Assembly: GCA_965229095.1 (NCBI GenBank)
Contig: OZ245855.1
Coordinates: 2,790,001-2,854,000, forward strand
Length of the DNA: 64,000 nucleotides
Source: Taibaiella sp965229095
GTDB taxonomy: Bacteria; Bacteroidota; Bacteroidia; Chitinophagales; Chitinophagaceae
Direction of reading: 5' to 3'
This document shows, piece by piece, positions 46,009 through 54,171 of the stretch. The notes below the pieces were generated by a model, which saw only the letters and a program-made list of their open reading frames with translations, made no database searches and was not told the DNA's origin. Numbering within the stretch: position 1 is the first letter of the stretch; each line of letters starts with the position of its first letter. The position numbers and the translations under genes are program-made.

Positions 46009-46902
46009 TTACAGCAGGGAATCACTGGTCATTTCCTGGTACAGGACCTTGATCAGGCCATCGGCCAGGCCTATTTTAGGAACGAATATTTCGTCGGCGC
46101 CAGCCCAGCGCATAACGGAAGTATAGATCTGCAAAGCCGGCACGATCACATCGGCGCGGTCTTTGCGCAGGTTATAAATGTGCATCCTTTCTTCCAGGGT
46201 GCAACTGCTCAGCTCTTTAAAGTAATCCTTCAGCAGCTCCAGGTTCAGCGGTCTGCCTTCTTTCCTCTTGGAGATGGAAAATACTTTGTTGATATTACCG
46301 CCCGAGCCGATGGCGATCACAGGCTGCATGCTTTTGGTATGTGTTTTTACAAACCATTTCATATGCTCCCACTGCGATTCGGTAACCTTGTCACTCAATA
46401 GCCTTATGGTTCCTATATTGAACGATTCTTTAAAAACGATATGGTTATCGGCAAACATAGTGAGCTCGGTACTACCACCACCCACATCGATATACAGGTA
46501 CCCCTGACCGCTGCTCAGGTTTTCGGCTATATGGGTTTCGTATATGATATTGGCTTCCTCGCTGCCGGTAATGATATTGATCTCAATCCCCGTCAGCTCC
46601 TTTACCCTGTCCACAATATACCGGCCGTTACGGGCATCGCGCATCGCCGATGTAGCACAGGCTTTTACCGCTTCCACCTTATAGATCTTCATCAGCAACT
46701 GGTAGGTCTTCATCGTATCGATAAGCTGGTCTACCTTCAGATCGGGGATCACCCCGCTTTCGAATACATCGAAGCCCAGGCGCAAAGGGACCCGGAGCAG
46801 GTTAAGCTTCGTATAATCCACAGTCCCGTCCTTGTAGTTGGATACTTCTGTAATCAGCAAACGGGCAGCATTGGAACCGATATCTATTGCAGCTAAAACC
46901 AA
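46009..46902 (-). CDS. ppx: Exopolyphosphatase (Ppx/GppA family)
   Basis: A 297-residue protein of the actin/ASKHA ATPase fold. Motifs: phosphate-1 loop AAIDIGSNAARLLI, KACATSAMRDARNG, the second phosphate loop YIDVGGGSTEL and GTIRLLSDKV. It lacks the C-terminal HD-like extension of long E. coli Ppx/GppA proteins, as many Bacteroidota members do. It should degrade inorganic polyphosphate from the chain end. The polyphosphate kinase gene lies directly upstream, so synthesis and degradation are encoded together. Confidence 0.93.
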   Translation of the reverse strand: MVLAAIDIGSNAARLLITEVSNYKDGTVDYTKLNLLRVPLRLGFDVFESGVIPDLKVDQLIDTMKTYQLLMKIYKVEAVKACATSAMRDARNGRYIVDRVKELTGIEINIITGSEEANIIYETHIAENLSSGQGYLYIDVGGGSTELTMFADNHIVFKESFNIGTIRLLSDKVTESQWEHMKWFVKTHTKSMQPVIAIGSGGNINKVFSISKRKEGRPLNLELLKDYFKELSSCTLEERMHIYNLRKDRADVIVPALQIYTSVMRWAGADEIFVPKIGLADGLIKVLYQEMTSDSLL

Positions 46903-47009
46903 TATGGAATTATTTTAAACGTGCAGGTATCACCCTGTAAAAAAAGTTTGGACAAACTTAAACATTTGTCCAAACCTATCAAAAAACAACCTTGTAATAA
47001 GCTTGTAAA

Positions 47010-49085
47010 TTATATCGCTATTGTCTTTTTGAAGAGGTAATCGTATATCTCGACCTGGGACCTTACCTCGGGGGCATCCTCTTTCGCTTTTACATATTCA
47101 TTCTTCTGCTGGTTGTCCAGTATCCGGCCCTTTACATTTTCGGCCAGTTGTATATTCAGAATATCGATCAGCTCCTGGCTTATTTCTTTGTCCAGTATGG
47201 GGCAGGCCGCTTCTACCCTGTGATCCAGGTTGCGCACCATCCAGTCGGCCGAAGAGATATACACTTTGGGATTACCTTCATTATGGAATACAAATACCCT
47301 TGCATGTTCCAGGTATTCGTCGATGATGCTGATGGCATTGATCGGTTGCGGGAATGCCTTCTGCTTGGTAAGCACACAACAAATACCCCGTATGATCAGG
47401 TTGACCTGCACTCCTGCAGCAGCAGCTTCGTACAGCTTGTTGATCAGCTCAGCATCCACCAGGCTGTTGAGCTTAATGATCATAGAGGCCTCTTTTTTGG
47501 CCTTTGCAGCCTTGATCTCCTTATCGATCAACGGAATCCAGAAAGAGCGCATGGTGAGGGGCGCTACCGCCAGGGTCTTGATGGCCCGCAACTGCGTGAT
47601 GCGATGTTGGGGATCTTCCAGGTAATTGAAGATACGGTTCACGTCGGCCAATATTTTCCGGTCGGCCGTCAACAGGCAATGATCGCCGTAGTACTGCGCC
47701 GAACCTTCGTTGAAGTTACCGGTGCTCACGAAACCATATTCTTTGGTATGCTCAAACTCCCGTTTCTTGATCACGCATAATTTGGCATGCACCTTCTGGT
47801 CGGGCAGGCCCAGGATCACCTTTACGCCTTCATCTTCCAGCCTTGATTTCCATTTCAGGTTAGCCTCTTCATCAAAGCGCGCCCTTAGCTCTACTACGGC
47901 AGTCACATCTTTACCGTTACGCACCGCATTTACCAGGGCATTCACGATCTTGGAATCTTTGGCCAGGCGGTAACAGGTTATCTTGATGCTTTGTACAAAA
48001 GGATCGATAGCGGCTTCGCGCAGGAGGTCGATAATGGAATCAAAGGAGTGATAGGGAAAATTCAGCATCACATCCTTATGGTTCAGCACATCCATAATAC
48101 GGCAAGGCTGTATCAGCAAAGGATGCACGAAAGGCTTCTGCCGCGCGTCGAAGTCTTTAAACACGCTGGCCGGGAAATTCATAAAATCCTTGAAGTTATG
48201 GATACGTCCTCCCGGGATCAGGTTATCTTTCTTGGCCAGGTTCAGCCTTTTGGTAAGGTAGGCCAGTAGGCCGGGGTCAATATTACGGTCGTACACAAAG
48301 CGAGTGGCTTTTCCTTTCTTCCTGCTCTTGATCCCCTTTTCCAGCTCCTGGATCAGGTTCTTATTCACATCGTAATCCAGCTCGAATTCCGCATCGCGGG
48401 TAACCTTGATAATATAGCTCAGGAAACGATTAAAGCCGAATGCAGCAAAAAGATTGGGCAGGTTCCAGCGGATAATATCTTCCAGCAAAATGATGTCCTT
48501 GGTATCTTTTTCGGAAGGCAGCAATACAAAGCGGGGCAGATTGGCCAGAGGTATCTCGATAAGGGCATAACGCTGCATCATCGGGTTCTCGTTGCTGCCC
48601 AGCACGCAGGCCAGGTAAATAGCATTATCCTGGAGAAAAGGCGCCTGGGGCATGCTCTCGATCATAAGGGGCACAATCTGGGTCCTTACCTTTTCTTCAA
48701 AATAAGACTTGATATAATGCTGCTGCTTGCTGCTTAGTTGTTTTTCGTTCTTGATAAAAATATTGATCTTGGCCAGCTCCCGGATAATACCCGCATAAGT
48801 GCGGTCAAACTCGGTACTTTGTTCCATTACCCGGTCCTGTATCGCCTGCAATATCTTATCAGGGTTCTGCTCCAGGTGCATTTTAGCTGCTTTCCCCATA
48901 CGCACCATGCGACTGAGCGCCGCTACCCTTACCCTGAAAAACTCATCCTGGTTGTTGGAAAAAATACCCAGAAAACGAAGCCGGTCGTAAATGTGTACGG
49001 AAGGGTCTTTGGCTTCCTGCATTACCCTGTCGTTAAAAGCAAGCCAGCTTAGATCCCTGATGATCGGCGCATCTTTTTTCTTCAT
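47010..49085 (-). CDS. ppk1: Polyphosphate kinase 1
   Basis: A 691-residue protein, the usual PPK1 length. The N-terminal domain begins DLSWLAFNDRVMQEAKD. The phospholipase-D-like catalytic part holds the phosphorylated His in KVHAKLCVIKK and the second His in VRNLDHRVEAACP, with the phosphate-binding EFVSTGNFNEGSAQ-like segment (GFVSTGNFNEGSAQYYGD) between. The enzyme builds polyphosphate from ATP at the membrane. It is upstream of ppx with a 107-nt gap on the same strand; a -7 element is at 49171-49164. Confidence 0.97.
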   Translation of the reverse strand: MKKKDAPIIRDLSWLAFNDRVMQEAKDPSVHIYDRLRFLGIFSNNQDEFFRVRVAALSRMVRMGKAAKMHLEQNPDKILQAIQDRVMEQSTEFDRTYAGIIRELAKINIFIKNEKQLSSKQQHYIKSYFEEKVRTQIVPLMIESMPQAPFLQDNAIYLACVLGSNENPMMQRYALIEIPLANLPRFVLLPSEKDTKDIILLEDIIRWNLPNLFAAFGFNRFLSYIIKVTRDAEFELDYDVNKNLIQELEKGIKSRKKGKATRFVYDRNIDPGLLAYLTKRLNLAKKDNLIPGGRIHNFKDFMNFPASVFKDFDARQKPFVHPLLIQPCRIMDVLNHKDVMLNFPYHSFDSIIDLLREAAIDPFVQSIKITCYRLAKDSKIVNALVNAVRNGKDVTAVVELRARFDEEANLKWKSRLEDEGVKVILGLPDQKVHAKLCVIKKREFEHTKEYGFVSTGNFNEGSAQYYGDHCLLTADRKILADVNRIFNYLEDPQHRITQLRAIKTLAVAPLTMRSFWIPLIDKEIKAAKAKKEASMIIKLNSLVDAELINKLYEAAAAGVQVNLIIRGICCVLTKQKAFPQPINAISIIDEYLEHARVFVFHNEGNPKVYISSADWMVRNLDHRVEAACPILDKEISQELIDILNIQLAENVKGRILDNQQKNEYVKAKEDAPEVRSQVEIYDYLFKKTIAI

Positions 49086-49163
49086 GCAAGTGATTTATGC
49101 TTAAACAATTTTCCAAAAGAGGGCCTGTATTGCCCTGCAATTGAACTTACTATTAAATATCGG

Positions 49164-49171
49164 CAAATATA
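49164..49171 (-). promoter_or_regulatory. -7 promoter element of ppk1 (TATATTTG)
   Basis: An exact TAnnTTTG match on the minus strand, about 79 nt before the ppk1 start. No TTG is seen at the usual distance. Confidence 0.45.
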
Positions 49172-49274
49172 TTTTTTGTTTCCCAGCCCGCTATGTTAAG
49201 TTTTCATAATTGCTGTTTTTTATCCGGGGAAAATACTATATTATCTTCACCAATGGGCTATACCCATGAAGCAA

Positions 49275-49305
49275 AAACCGGCCCCCTTTATGGAAGGACC
49301 GGTTT
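49275..49305 (-). terminator. Terminator downstream of the catalase gene
   Basis: Stem AAACCGG/CCGGTTT, extended with mismatches to about 10 bp, lying just beyond the catalase stop on the minus strand and followed there by a T-rich stretch. Confidence 0.75.
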
Positions 49306-49329
49306 CGCTCTAACAAATCACAAAAAAAT

Positions 49330-50802
49330 CTAACTCATCTGCGGTATCGCTACTCCCAGGCCGGCGGCTACTGCTTTACCCAGGTTCTCATCGGCGCGGA
49401 ACCAATGGCACAACTGGCGCATAATGATCTCGTCGCGCTTGGGACCACTGATCCCGCTCATAGCGCCCACGATATTGCTGATCGTATTTTTCTGGGCCTG
49501 TTCATCCATGAGGCGAAACAGGTTACCTGGCTGCGTATAATGATCGTCATCGTTTTCGTTACGGTCGTAATAGGCTACCACATTAGATTCCAGCTCGTAA
49601 GGCTGTCCCTTTGCCTTTTCGTCCTCGTATATGTTGTCGAAGCTGTTGGGATAGTAATTGGGAGCGCCGCCGCCATTACCGTCAAAGCGCATGGCGCCGT
49701 CACGATGGTAATTATTGACCGCATAAGGACATTTATTTACCGGCAGCGATTCGAAGTTCACGCCAATGCGGTAACGGTGCGCATCAGGATAGGCCAGGAT
49801 ACGGCCCTGCAACATTTTATCGGGCGAGAAGCCAATGCCTCTTACCACGTTGGCCGGTGCAAAGGCCGCCTGCTCCACATCCTGGAAATAATTCTGCGGC
49901 AATTCGTTGATCTCCATTTCGCCTACTTCGATCAGCGGATAATCGCCATGAGGCCATACCTTGGTCAGGTCGAAGGGATTCCAGCGAAAGTTGCGGCTCT
50001 GCTCTTCGGTCATCACCTGTATGTATAAAGTCCATTTGGGGAAATCGCCTTTTCCAATTGCTTCTACCAGGTCCCGCTGTGCGAAATCAGGGTCTTTGCC
50101 TTTCATCTCTACAGCTTCCGCATCGGTAAAGTTTTTGATGCCCTGCTTCGTTTTGAAATGGAACTTGCAATAGACACGCGTACCCTGCTCATTCATGAAA
50201 GAAAAAGTATGGCTGCCGAAGCCGTCCATATGCCGGTAGCCATAAGGCGTTCCGCGATCCGACATCAGGATCATTACCTGGTGCAGGCTTTCGGGGTTCA
50301 GCGACCAGAAGTCCCACATCATGGTCGGGCTTTTACAATTGGTAAAGGGATCGCGCTTTTGGGTATGTATAAAATCGGGGAATTTCTTGGGGTCTTTGAT
50401 GAAGAAAACGGGTGTATTGTTACCGGTAAGGTCCCAGTTGCCCTCTTCGGTATAGAATTTAACGGCAAAGCCGCGGGGGTCGCGTTCGGTATCGGCCGAG
50501 CCTTTTTCACCGCCCACCGTAGACCAGCGTACAAACAGCCTGGTTTGCTTTCCTATTTTGCTGAACACATTGGCACAGGTGTATTGCATGATATCATGGG
50601 TAACAGTAAAAGTCCCGTATGCCCCGGAGCCTTTGGCATGTACGATACGTTCGGGGATACGCTCCCTGTTGAATTGGGCCAGTTTTTCGTGCAGGAAAAA
50701 GTCTTGCAGAAGAATAGGACCACGTGGGCCCACCGTCTGGGAGTCCTGGTAGTGGTTAACAGGGCAGCCACCATTGGTAGTTAACTTTTTTTGTTCGCTC
50801 AT
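49330..50802 (-). CDS. katA: Monofunctional haem catalase
   Basis: The start is the ATG at 50802 (MSEQKKLTTNGGCPVN), giving 490 residues; the longer open frame is not needed. It is a small-subunit (clade 3-like) catalase: catalytic His in RIVHAKGSGAYG, Asn in the VFFIKDPKKFPDFIHT region, proximal haem Tyr in RILAYPDAHRYRIG, and NADPH-site-like residues YHRDGAMRFDGN. It decomposes hydrogen peroxide in the cytoplasm. It stands alone on the minus strand; a near-consensus -7 element (TAGCCTTG, 50852-50845) lies upstream. Confidence 0.97.
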   Translation of the reverse strand: MSEQKKLTTNGGCPVNHYQDSQTVGPRGPILLQDFFLHEKLAQFNRERIPERIVHAKGSGAYGTFTVTHDIMQYTCANVFSKIGKQTRLFVRWSTVGGEKGSADTERDPRGFAVKFYTEEGNWDLTGNNTPVFFIKDPKKFPDFIHTQKRDPFTNCKSPTMMWDFWSLNPESLHQVMILMSDRGTPYGYRHMDGFGSHTFSFMNEQGTRVYCKFHFKTKQGIKNFTDAEAVEMKGKDPDFAQRDLVEAIGKGDFPKWTLYIQVMTEEQSRNFRWNPFDLTKVWPHGDYPLIEVGEMEINELPQNYFQDVEQAAFAPANVVRGIGFSPDKMLQGRILAYPDAHRYRIGVNFESLPVNKCPYAVNNYHRDGAMRFDGNGGGAPNYYPNSFDNIYEDEKAKGQPYELESNVVAYYDRNENDDDHYTQPGNLFRLMDEQAQKNTISNIVGAMSGISGPKRDEIIMRQLCHWFRADENLGKAVAAGLGVAIPQMS

Positions 50803-51080
50803 AAGTATCTTTTTTAAAAGGGGTGAATAAATAAAAGGTGCTATCAAGGCTATTTCGCAAGAGGTTGGAAAATGTTACTCCACGGGCGTTCACAAAAATG
50901 CGCCCTGGTAAAACACAAGTTGCTGCTGCTCTCCATTTCAAAAGTGCAACAATTATCAGGGCTTTAAAAATAAAATGTCACAATACCGTCATTGTGTTTG
51001 ATTATGTGCGCAGTTCCGTGGATATAAAACAAGAAAGGCTAATAGTGAGGCCGGGTACCACGACGGTGAGTTTGTGCTGG

Positions 51081-51108
51081 TTGTTTTTAGACAGAGGTTG
51101 TAGGTTTG
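51081..51108 (+). promoter_or_regulatory. Promoter of the first lanthipeptide-like precursor
   Basis: TTG (51081-51083), a 17-nt spacer and TAGGTTTG (51101-51108), an exact -7 consensus. The implied start gives a leader of about 34 nt before the ATG at 51149. Confidence 0.65.
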
Positions 51109-51148
51109 AGCGACAATAAAATCTTTCACACTTCAATCTATTGAGCAC

Positions 51149-51364
51149 ATGAAAAAGTCAAAGCTGAACCTCTCTTCCCTCCAGTTGAAGAAAAGCAGGA
51201 TCACGGAATTGAACAATGGTGACCTGGTATACGGCGGTGTAACCGTTACCTACACCCCTGCCTGTCTGACCAGGGACCCGGCCAATCCTAACTGCATACA
51301 GCCCGGTTCTATCAAGAACAGTTGTACCTGTCCCGCCGAAACCACTCCGGCTTATACCTGCTAG
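51149..51364 (+). CDS. Class I lanthipeptide-like precursor peptide, first of two
   Basis: A 71-residue peptide. The leader MKKSKLNLSSLQLKKSRITE resembles Bacteroidota class I lanthipeptide leaders (Lys-rich start, KLxLKKxTI-type box, leader end NNGDLVYGG). The core after the GG has five Cys and many Thr/Ser/Pro (ACLTRDPANPNCIQPGS, SCTCPAETTPAYTC). Dehydrated Ser/Thr could form thioether rings with these Cys. No LanB-type dehydratase, LanC cyclase, or transporter gene is found in the window, so modification would need enzymes from elsewhere. Confidence 0.65.
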   Translation: MKKSKLNLSSLQLKKSRITELNNGDLVYGGVTVTYTPACLTRDPANPNCIQPGSIKNSCTCPAETTPAYTC

Positions 51365-51390
51365 GAGCAGCAAGACACAGGATCTTTTCA

Positions 51391-51417
51391 GAACAGCCGC
51401 TTTATAAGCGGCTGTTC
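51391..51417. terminator. Hairpin after the first precursor gene
   Basis: A 12-bp perfect stem GAACAGCCGCTT with a 3-nt loop 27 nt after the first precursor stop. A T-tract is missing on both sides, so it may be an RNA-stabilising hairpin rather than a terminator. Confidence 0.55.
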
Positions 51418-51454
51418 CCGATTAACGCCCCTGTACCGGACCATTTACAATGCA

Positions 51455-51486
51455 AAAGCCGTCCCGATTCTTTCCGGGACGGCTTT
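51455..51486. terminator. Terminator between the convergent precursor genes
   Basis: A 12-bp stem AAAGCCGTCCCG with an 8-nt loop; T-runs are present on both strands (CTTTCTG on plus, TTTTGCA on minus), so it can serve either gene. Confidence 0.8.
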
Positions 51487-51502
51487 CTGCTGTATTCATT
51501 CC

Positions 51503-51730
51503 TTAGCACCTGTCGGGTATCTCTGTAAGGCAGTCTATAAAACGGGTCTGGAAAGGACATTTCTTTCCACTGGAGTCCGGGTCCGGATTACCGGTGCATT
51601 GACTATCGCAAACATCGGGCGCATACGAAGTGATACCGCCGCCCAATACCTTTTGAGCCTCGCTCCCCGATAAAGAGGTGATCGTCTTCTTTTTTAAAGA
51701 CAGCTTTGTGATCTGGTTTTTCTTTTTCAT
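51503..51730 (-). CDS. Class I lanthipeptide-like precursor peptide, second of two
   Basis: A 75-residue peptide. The leader is a strong match to Bacteroidota class I lanthipeptide leaders: MKKKNQITKLSLKKKTITSL, then GSEAQKVLGGG before the core. The core has five Cys, with Ser/Thr and Pro/Asp (APDVCDSQCTGNPDPDSSG, KKCPFQTRFIDCLTE). It is convergent with the first precursor and has its own near-consensus promoter. The core sequences of the two peptides share little but the number of Cys, suggesting different products. No modification or export genes are adjacent. Confidence 0.72.
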   Translation of the reverse strand: MKKKNQITKLSLKKKTITSLSGSEAQKVLGGGITSYAPDVCDSQCTGNPDPDSSGKKCPFQTRFIDCLTEIPDRC

Positions 51731-51753
51731 CCGTTAAAAAAAGTTTTGTATCA

Positions 51754-51784
51754 CAAAGCTACCGGGGTACTAGGCGCTTGGCAA
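51754..51784 (-). promoter_or_regulatory. Promoter of the second lanthipeptide-like precursor
   Basis: On the minus strand TTG (51784-51782), a 20-nt spacer and TAGCTTTG (51761-51754), an exact -7 element, with a leader of about 17 nt to the ATG at 51730. Confidence 0.7.
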
Positions 51785-51902
51785 TACCCCGACCACGGGA
51801 TTTAATGCTACCCGTTAACCGGTAGAACAGCAAGTCGTAAAGGAATGGCGGCCCCGGTGCATATTACGATGATCAAATGATTATCCGGGGCTTATCCGGT
51901 GC

Positions 51903-51929
51903 TTGATCCTGCAATTAGCCGTATATTTG
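51903..51929 (+). promoter_or_regulatory. Promoter of glyS
   Basis: TTG (51903-51905), a 16-nt spacer and TATATTTG (51922-51929), an exact -7 element, placed 17 nt before the ATG at 51947. Confidence 0.6.
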
Positions 51930-51946
51930 CCCCCGATTGAATTTTT

Positions 51947-53398
51947 ATGGCAAACGAAAATAAATTACAGGCAATTATTGCCCATGCCAAGGAATACGGC
52001 TTCGTATTTCCTTCGAGCGAAATATATGATGGTTTAGGTGCGGTGTACGACTACGGCCAATGGGGCGTAGAACTGAAACGTAATATCCGCGATTACTGGT
52101 GGCGCTGGATGACCCAGATGAACGAACAGAACATCGTGGGTATCGATGCGGCCATCTTTATGCATCCTACTACCTGGAAGGCCAGCGGCCACGTCGATAA
52201 TTTCAGCGACCCGATGATCGACAACAAGGACAGCAAGAAACGCTACCGTGTGGACCACCTGATCGAAGGCTTTGCCGAAACATTGCCCAAGGAACAGGGC
52301 GATGCTTTGCTGGCCGAGATGGAACAACTGATCGCTGCCGATGACTTTGCCGGGTTGAAATCGCTGATCGAAAACAACAAGATCAAATGCGCCATAAGCG
52401 GCACTGTTAACTGGACCGAAGTACGCCAGTTTAACCTCATGTTCTCTACCGAGGTAGGTTCTGTGGCCGAAGAATCCAATACCATATACCTGCGTCCCGA
52501 AACAGCGCAAGGTATTTTTGTGAACTTCCTGAATGTGCAAAAAAGCGGCAGGATGAAAATCCCTTTCGGTATTGCACAGGTAGGTAAGGCTTTCCGGAAC
52601 GAGATCGTGGCCAGGGGCTTCATTTTCCGCATGCGGGAGTTTGAGCAAATGGAAATGCAATTCTTTGTGCGCCCCGGCACACAGAAGCAATGGTATGAAT
52701 ACTGGAAAGAGAAACGCATGGAATGGCACCGGACCCTGGGTATTCCCGAAGACAAATACCGTTTCCACGACCACGTAAAGCTCGCCCACTATGCCGATGC
52801 CGCCTGCGATATCGAATACGATTTTCCAATGGGCTTTAAAGAGCTGGAAGGTATCCATAGCCGCACCGATTACGATCTTACGCAACACCAGTTGTACAGC
52901 AAAAAGAAAATGCAGTACTTCGATGCCGATATTGATCCGGAGACCGGGAAAGCTTACGGTAACTATATCCCTTATGTGATCGAGACTTCCATTGGCCTCG
53001 ACCGTACCATACTGATGCTGATGAGCGAGGCTTTCGAAGAGCAGGACTTAAGTACACCTGAAAAGCAGGACAGCCGCAGCGTGATGAAATTTATCCCGAG
53101 GCTGGCGCCCATCAAGCTGGCGGTACTGCCCCTCATGAAAAAAGATGGTCTGCCTGAAATAGCCAAAGAGCTGATGGACGAATGCAAGCAGCATTTCAAA
53201 TGCTTCTATGAAGAAAAGGATACCATCGGTAAACGCTACCGCCGCATGGATGCCTTGGGTACGCCTTTTTGCGTTACCATCGACCACCAGAGCAAAGAAG
53301 ACCGTACGGTAACGATCCGCTACCGCGACAGCATGGAGCAGGAGCGCGTGCCGATGTCGGAAATAAAGAATATTGTATTGAAGGCGATACAGGAATAA
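51947..53398 (+). CDS. glyS: Glycyl-tRNA synthetase (single-chain class II)
   Basis: A 483-residue single-chain class II synthetase of the eukaryote/archaea-like GlyRS type. It starts near FVFPSSEIYDGLGAVYDYG, contains motif 2 FRNEIVARGFIFRMREFEQ and motif 3 in YVIETSIGLDRTILML, then an anticodon-binding domain (LAPIKLAVLPLMKKDGLPEIAKE) ending with the usual DHQSKEDRTVTIRYRD. It loads glycine on tRNA-Gly. Length is normal. Confidence 0.97.
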   Translation: MANENKLQAIIAHAKEYGFVFPSSEIYDGLGAVYDYGQWGVELKRNIRDYWWRWMTQMNEQNIVGIDAAIFMHPTTWKASGHVDNFSDPMIDNKDSKKRYRVDHLIEGFAETLPKEQGDALLAEMEQLIAADDFAGLKSLIENNKIKCAISGTVNWTEVRQFNLMFSTEVGSVAEESNTIYLRPETAQGIFVNFLNVQKSGRMKIPFGIAQVGKAFRNEIVARGFIFRMREFEQMEMQFFVRPGTQKQWYEYWKEKRMEWHRTLGIPEDKYRFHDHVKLAHYADAACDIEYDFPMGFKELEGIHSRTDYDLTQHQLYSKKKMQYFDADIDPETGKAYGNYIPYVIETSIGLDRTILMLMSEAFEEQDLSTPEKQDSRSVMKFIPRLAPIKLAVLPLMKKDGLPEIAKELMDECKQHFKCFYEEKDTIGKRYRRMDALGTPFCVTIDHQSKEDRTVTIRYRDSMEQERVPMSEIKNIVLKAIQE

Positions 53399-53421
53399 GT
53401 CCTGATCAAAAATAAAGGCAG

Positions 53422-53453
53422 AAAGCCCGGGAGATGATTGTCTCCCGGGCTTT
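53422..53453 (+). terminator. Terminator after glyS
   Basis: A 13-bp perfect stem AAAGCCCGGGAGA with a 6-nt loop, 23 nt after the glyS stop; only a short TTT sits at the stem end. Confidence 0.82.
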
Positions 53454-53508
53454 CTACGTAAAAAGACTGATTTTTCAGAAAGCCAGGTTAATACCTGTTT
53501 TATAGTTC

Positions 53509-53516
53509 TAGCTTTG
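53509..53516 (+). promoter_or_regulatory. -7 promoter element (TAGCTTTG) of the tail-collar/NHL operon
   Basis: An exact TAnnTTTG match 31 nt before the ATG at 53548. No TTG is seen at the usual distance. Confidence 0.5.
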
Positions 53517-53547
53517 CAGTAAACTTAACCAATAAATTCCTCTGAAA

Positions 53548-54162
53548 ATGAAGAAAGGTACACGCTTCATCATGGCAGTAATAGCCATCATGATCACTTC
53601 CCTGCATTATAAAGCCCATGCACAAGATGCTTTTATCGGTGAAATAAGGATGTTTGCCGGCAACTTTGCCCCGGTAGGCTGGCTGAAATGTGAAGGACAA
53701 TTGCTCCCGATAAGCCAGAATACAGCGCTCTTCTCTATATTAGGCACTACTTACGGTGGCAATGGCACTACTAACTTTGCATTGCCCGACCTTAGGGGAC
53801 GCGTTCCCATGGCGCCAGGCACTGGCAATGGATTAACCAATACCAACCTGGGAGACCAGCAAGGTTCGGAAACAGTAACCTTGGTTGCCAATAACCTGCC
53901 GCCCCATTCCCATACGCTCAATGTATTTAACGGCTCCGGCAATGTGGATTCGCTGACCAATAACAGTTCGGCGCTGGCACTGCCGCTGAATGCCGATCTG
54001 TCGCGCGCCGCCGGCTATTCTTCCAATGCGCCCAATAATGCCTTGCAGGCCACCACGATCTCCGGCAACAGTACTACGAACCTGCCTGTACCTATCAAGC
54101 AACCCAGCCTGTCGGTTACTTTTATGATCTGTACCACTGGCATTTTCCCAACACATCCTTAA
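53548..54162 (+). CDS. Exported phage tail-collar-domain protein
   Basis: A 204-residue protein with a signal peptide (FIMAVIAIMITSLHYKAHAQ). The mature part is a tail-collar (MdpB/microcystin-dependent-like) domain: IGEIRMFAGNFAPVGWLKCEGQ, LLPISQNTALFSILGTTYGGNG, FALPDLRGRVPM and LPPHSHTLN. Such domains occur in phage tails but also in secreted bacterial proteins. Here it is followed 9 nt later by an NHL-repeat T9SS gene, and no other phage gene is near, so it is more likely a cell-surface or extracellular protein. Confidence 0.88.
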   Translation: MKKGTRFIMAVIAIMITSLHYKAHAQDAFIGEIRMFAGNFAPVGWLKCEGQLLPISQNTALFSILGTTYGGNGTTNFALPDLRGRVPMAPGTGNGLTNTNLGDQQGSETVTLVANNLPPHSHTLNVFNGSGNVDSLTNNSSALALPLNADLSRAAGYSSNAPNNALQATTISGNSTTNLPVPIKQPSLSVTFMICTTGIFPTHP

Positions 54163-54171
54163 TCCCGGACC

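Noticed and set aside
53548..54162. Tail-collar protein as evidence for a prophage
   Set aside because: No other phage structural, lysis or integrase genes lie nearby; the protein has a signal peptide and is paired with a T9SS NHL protein.
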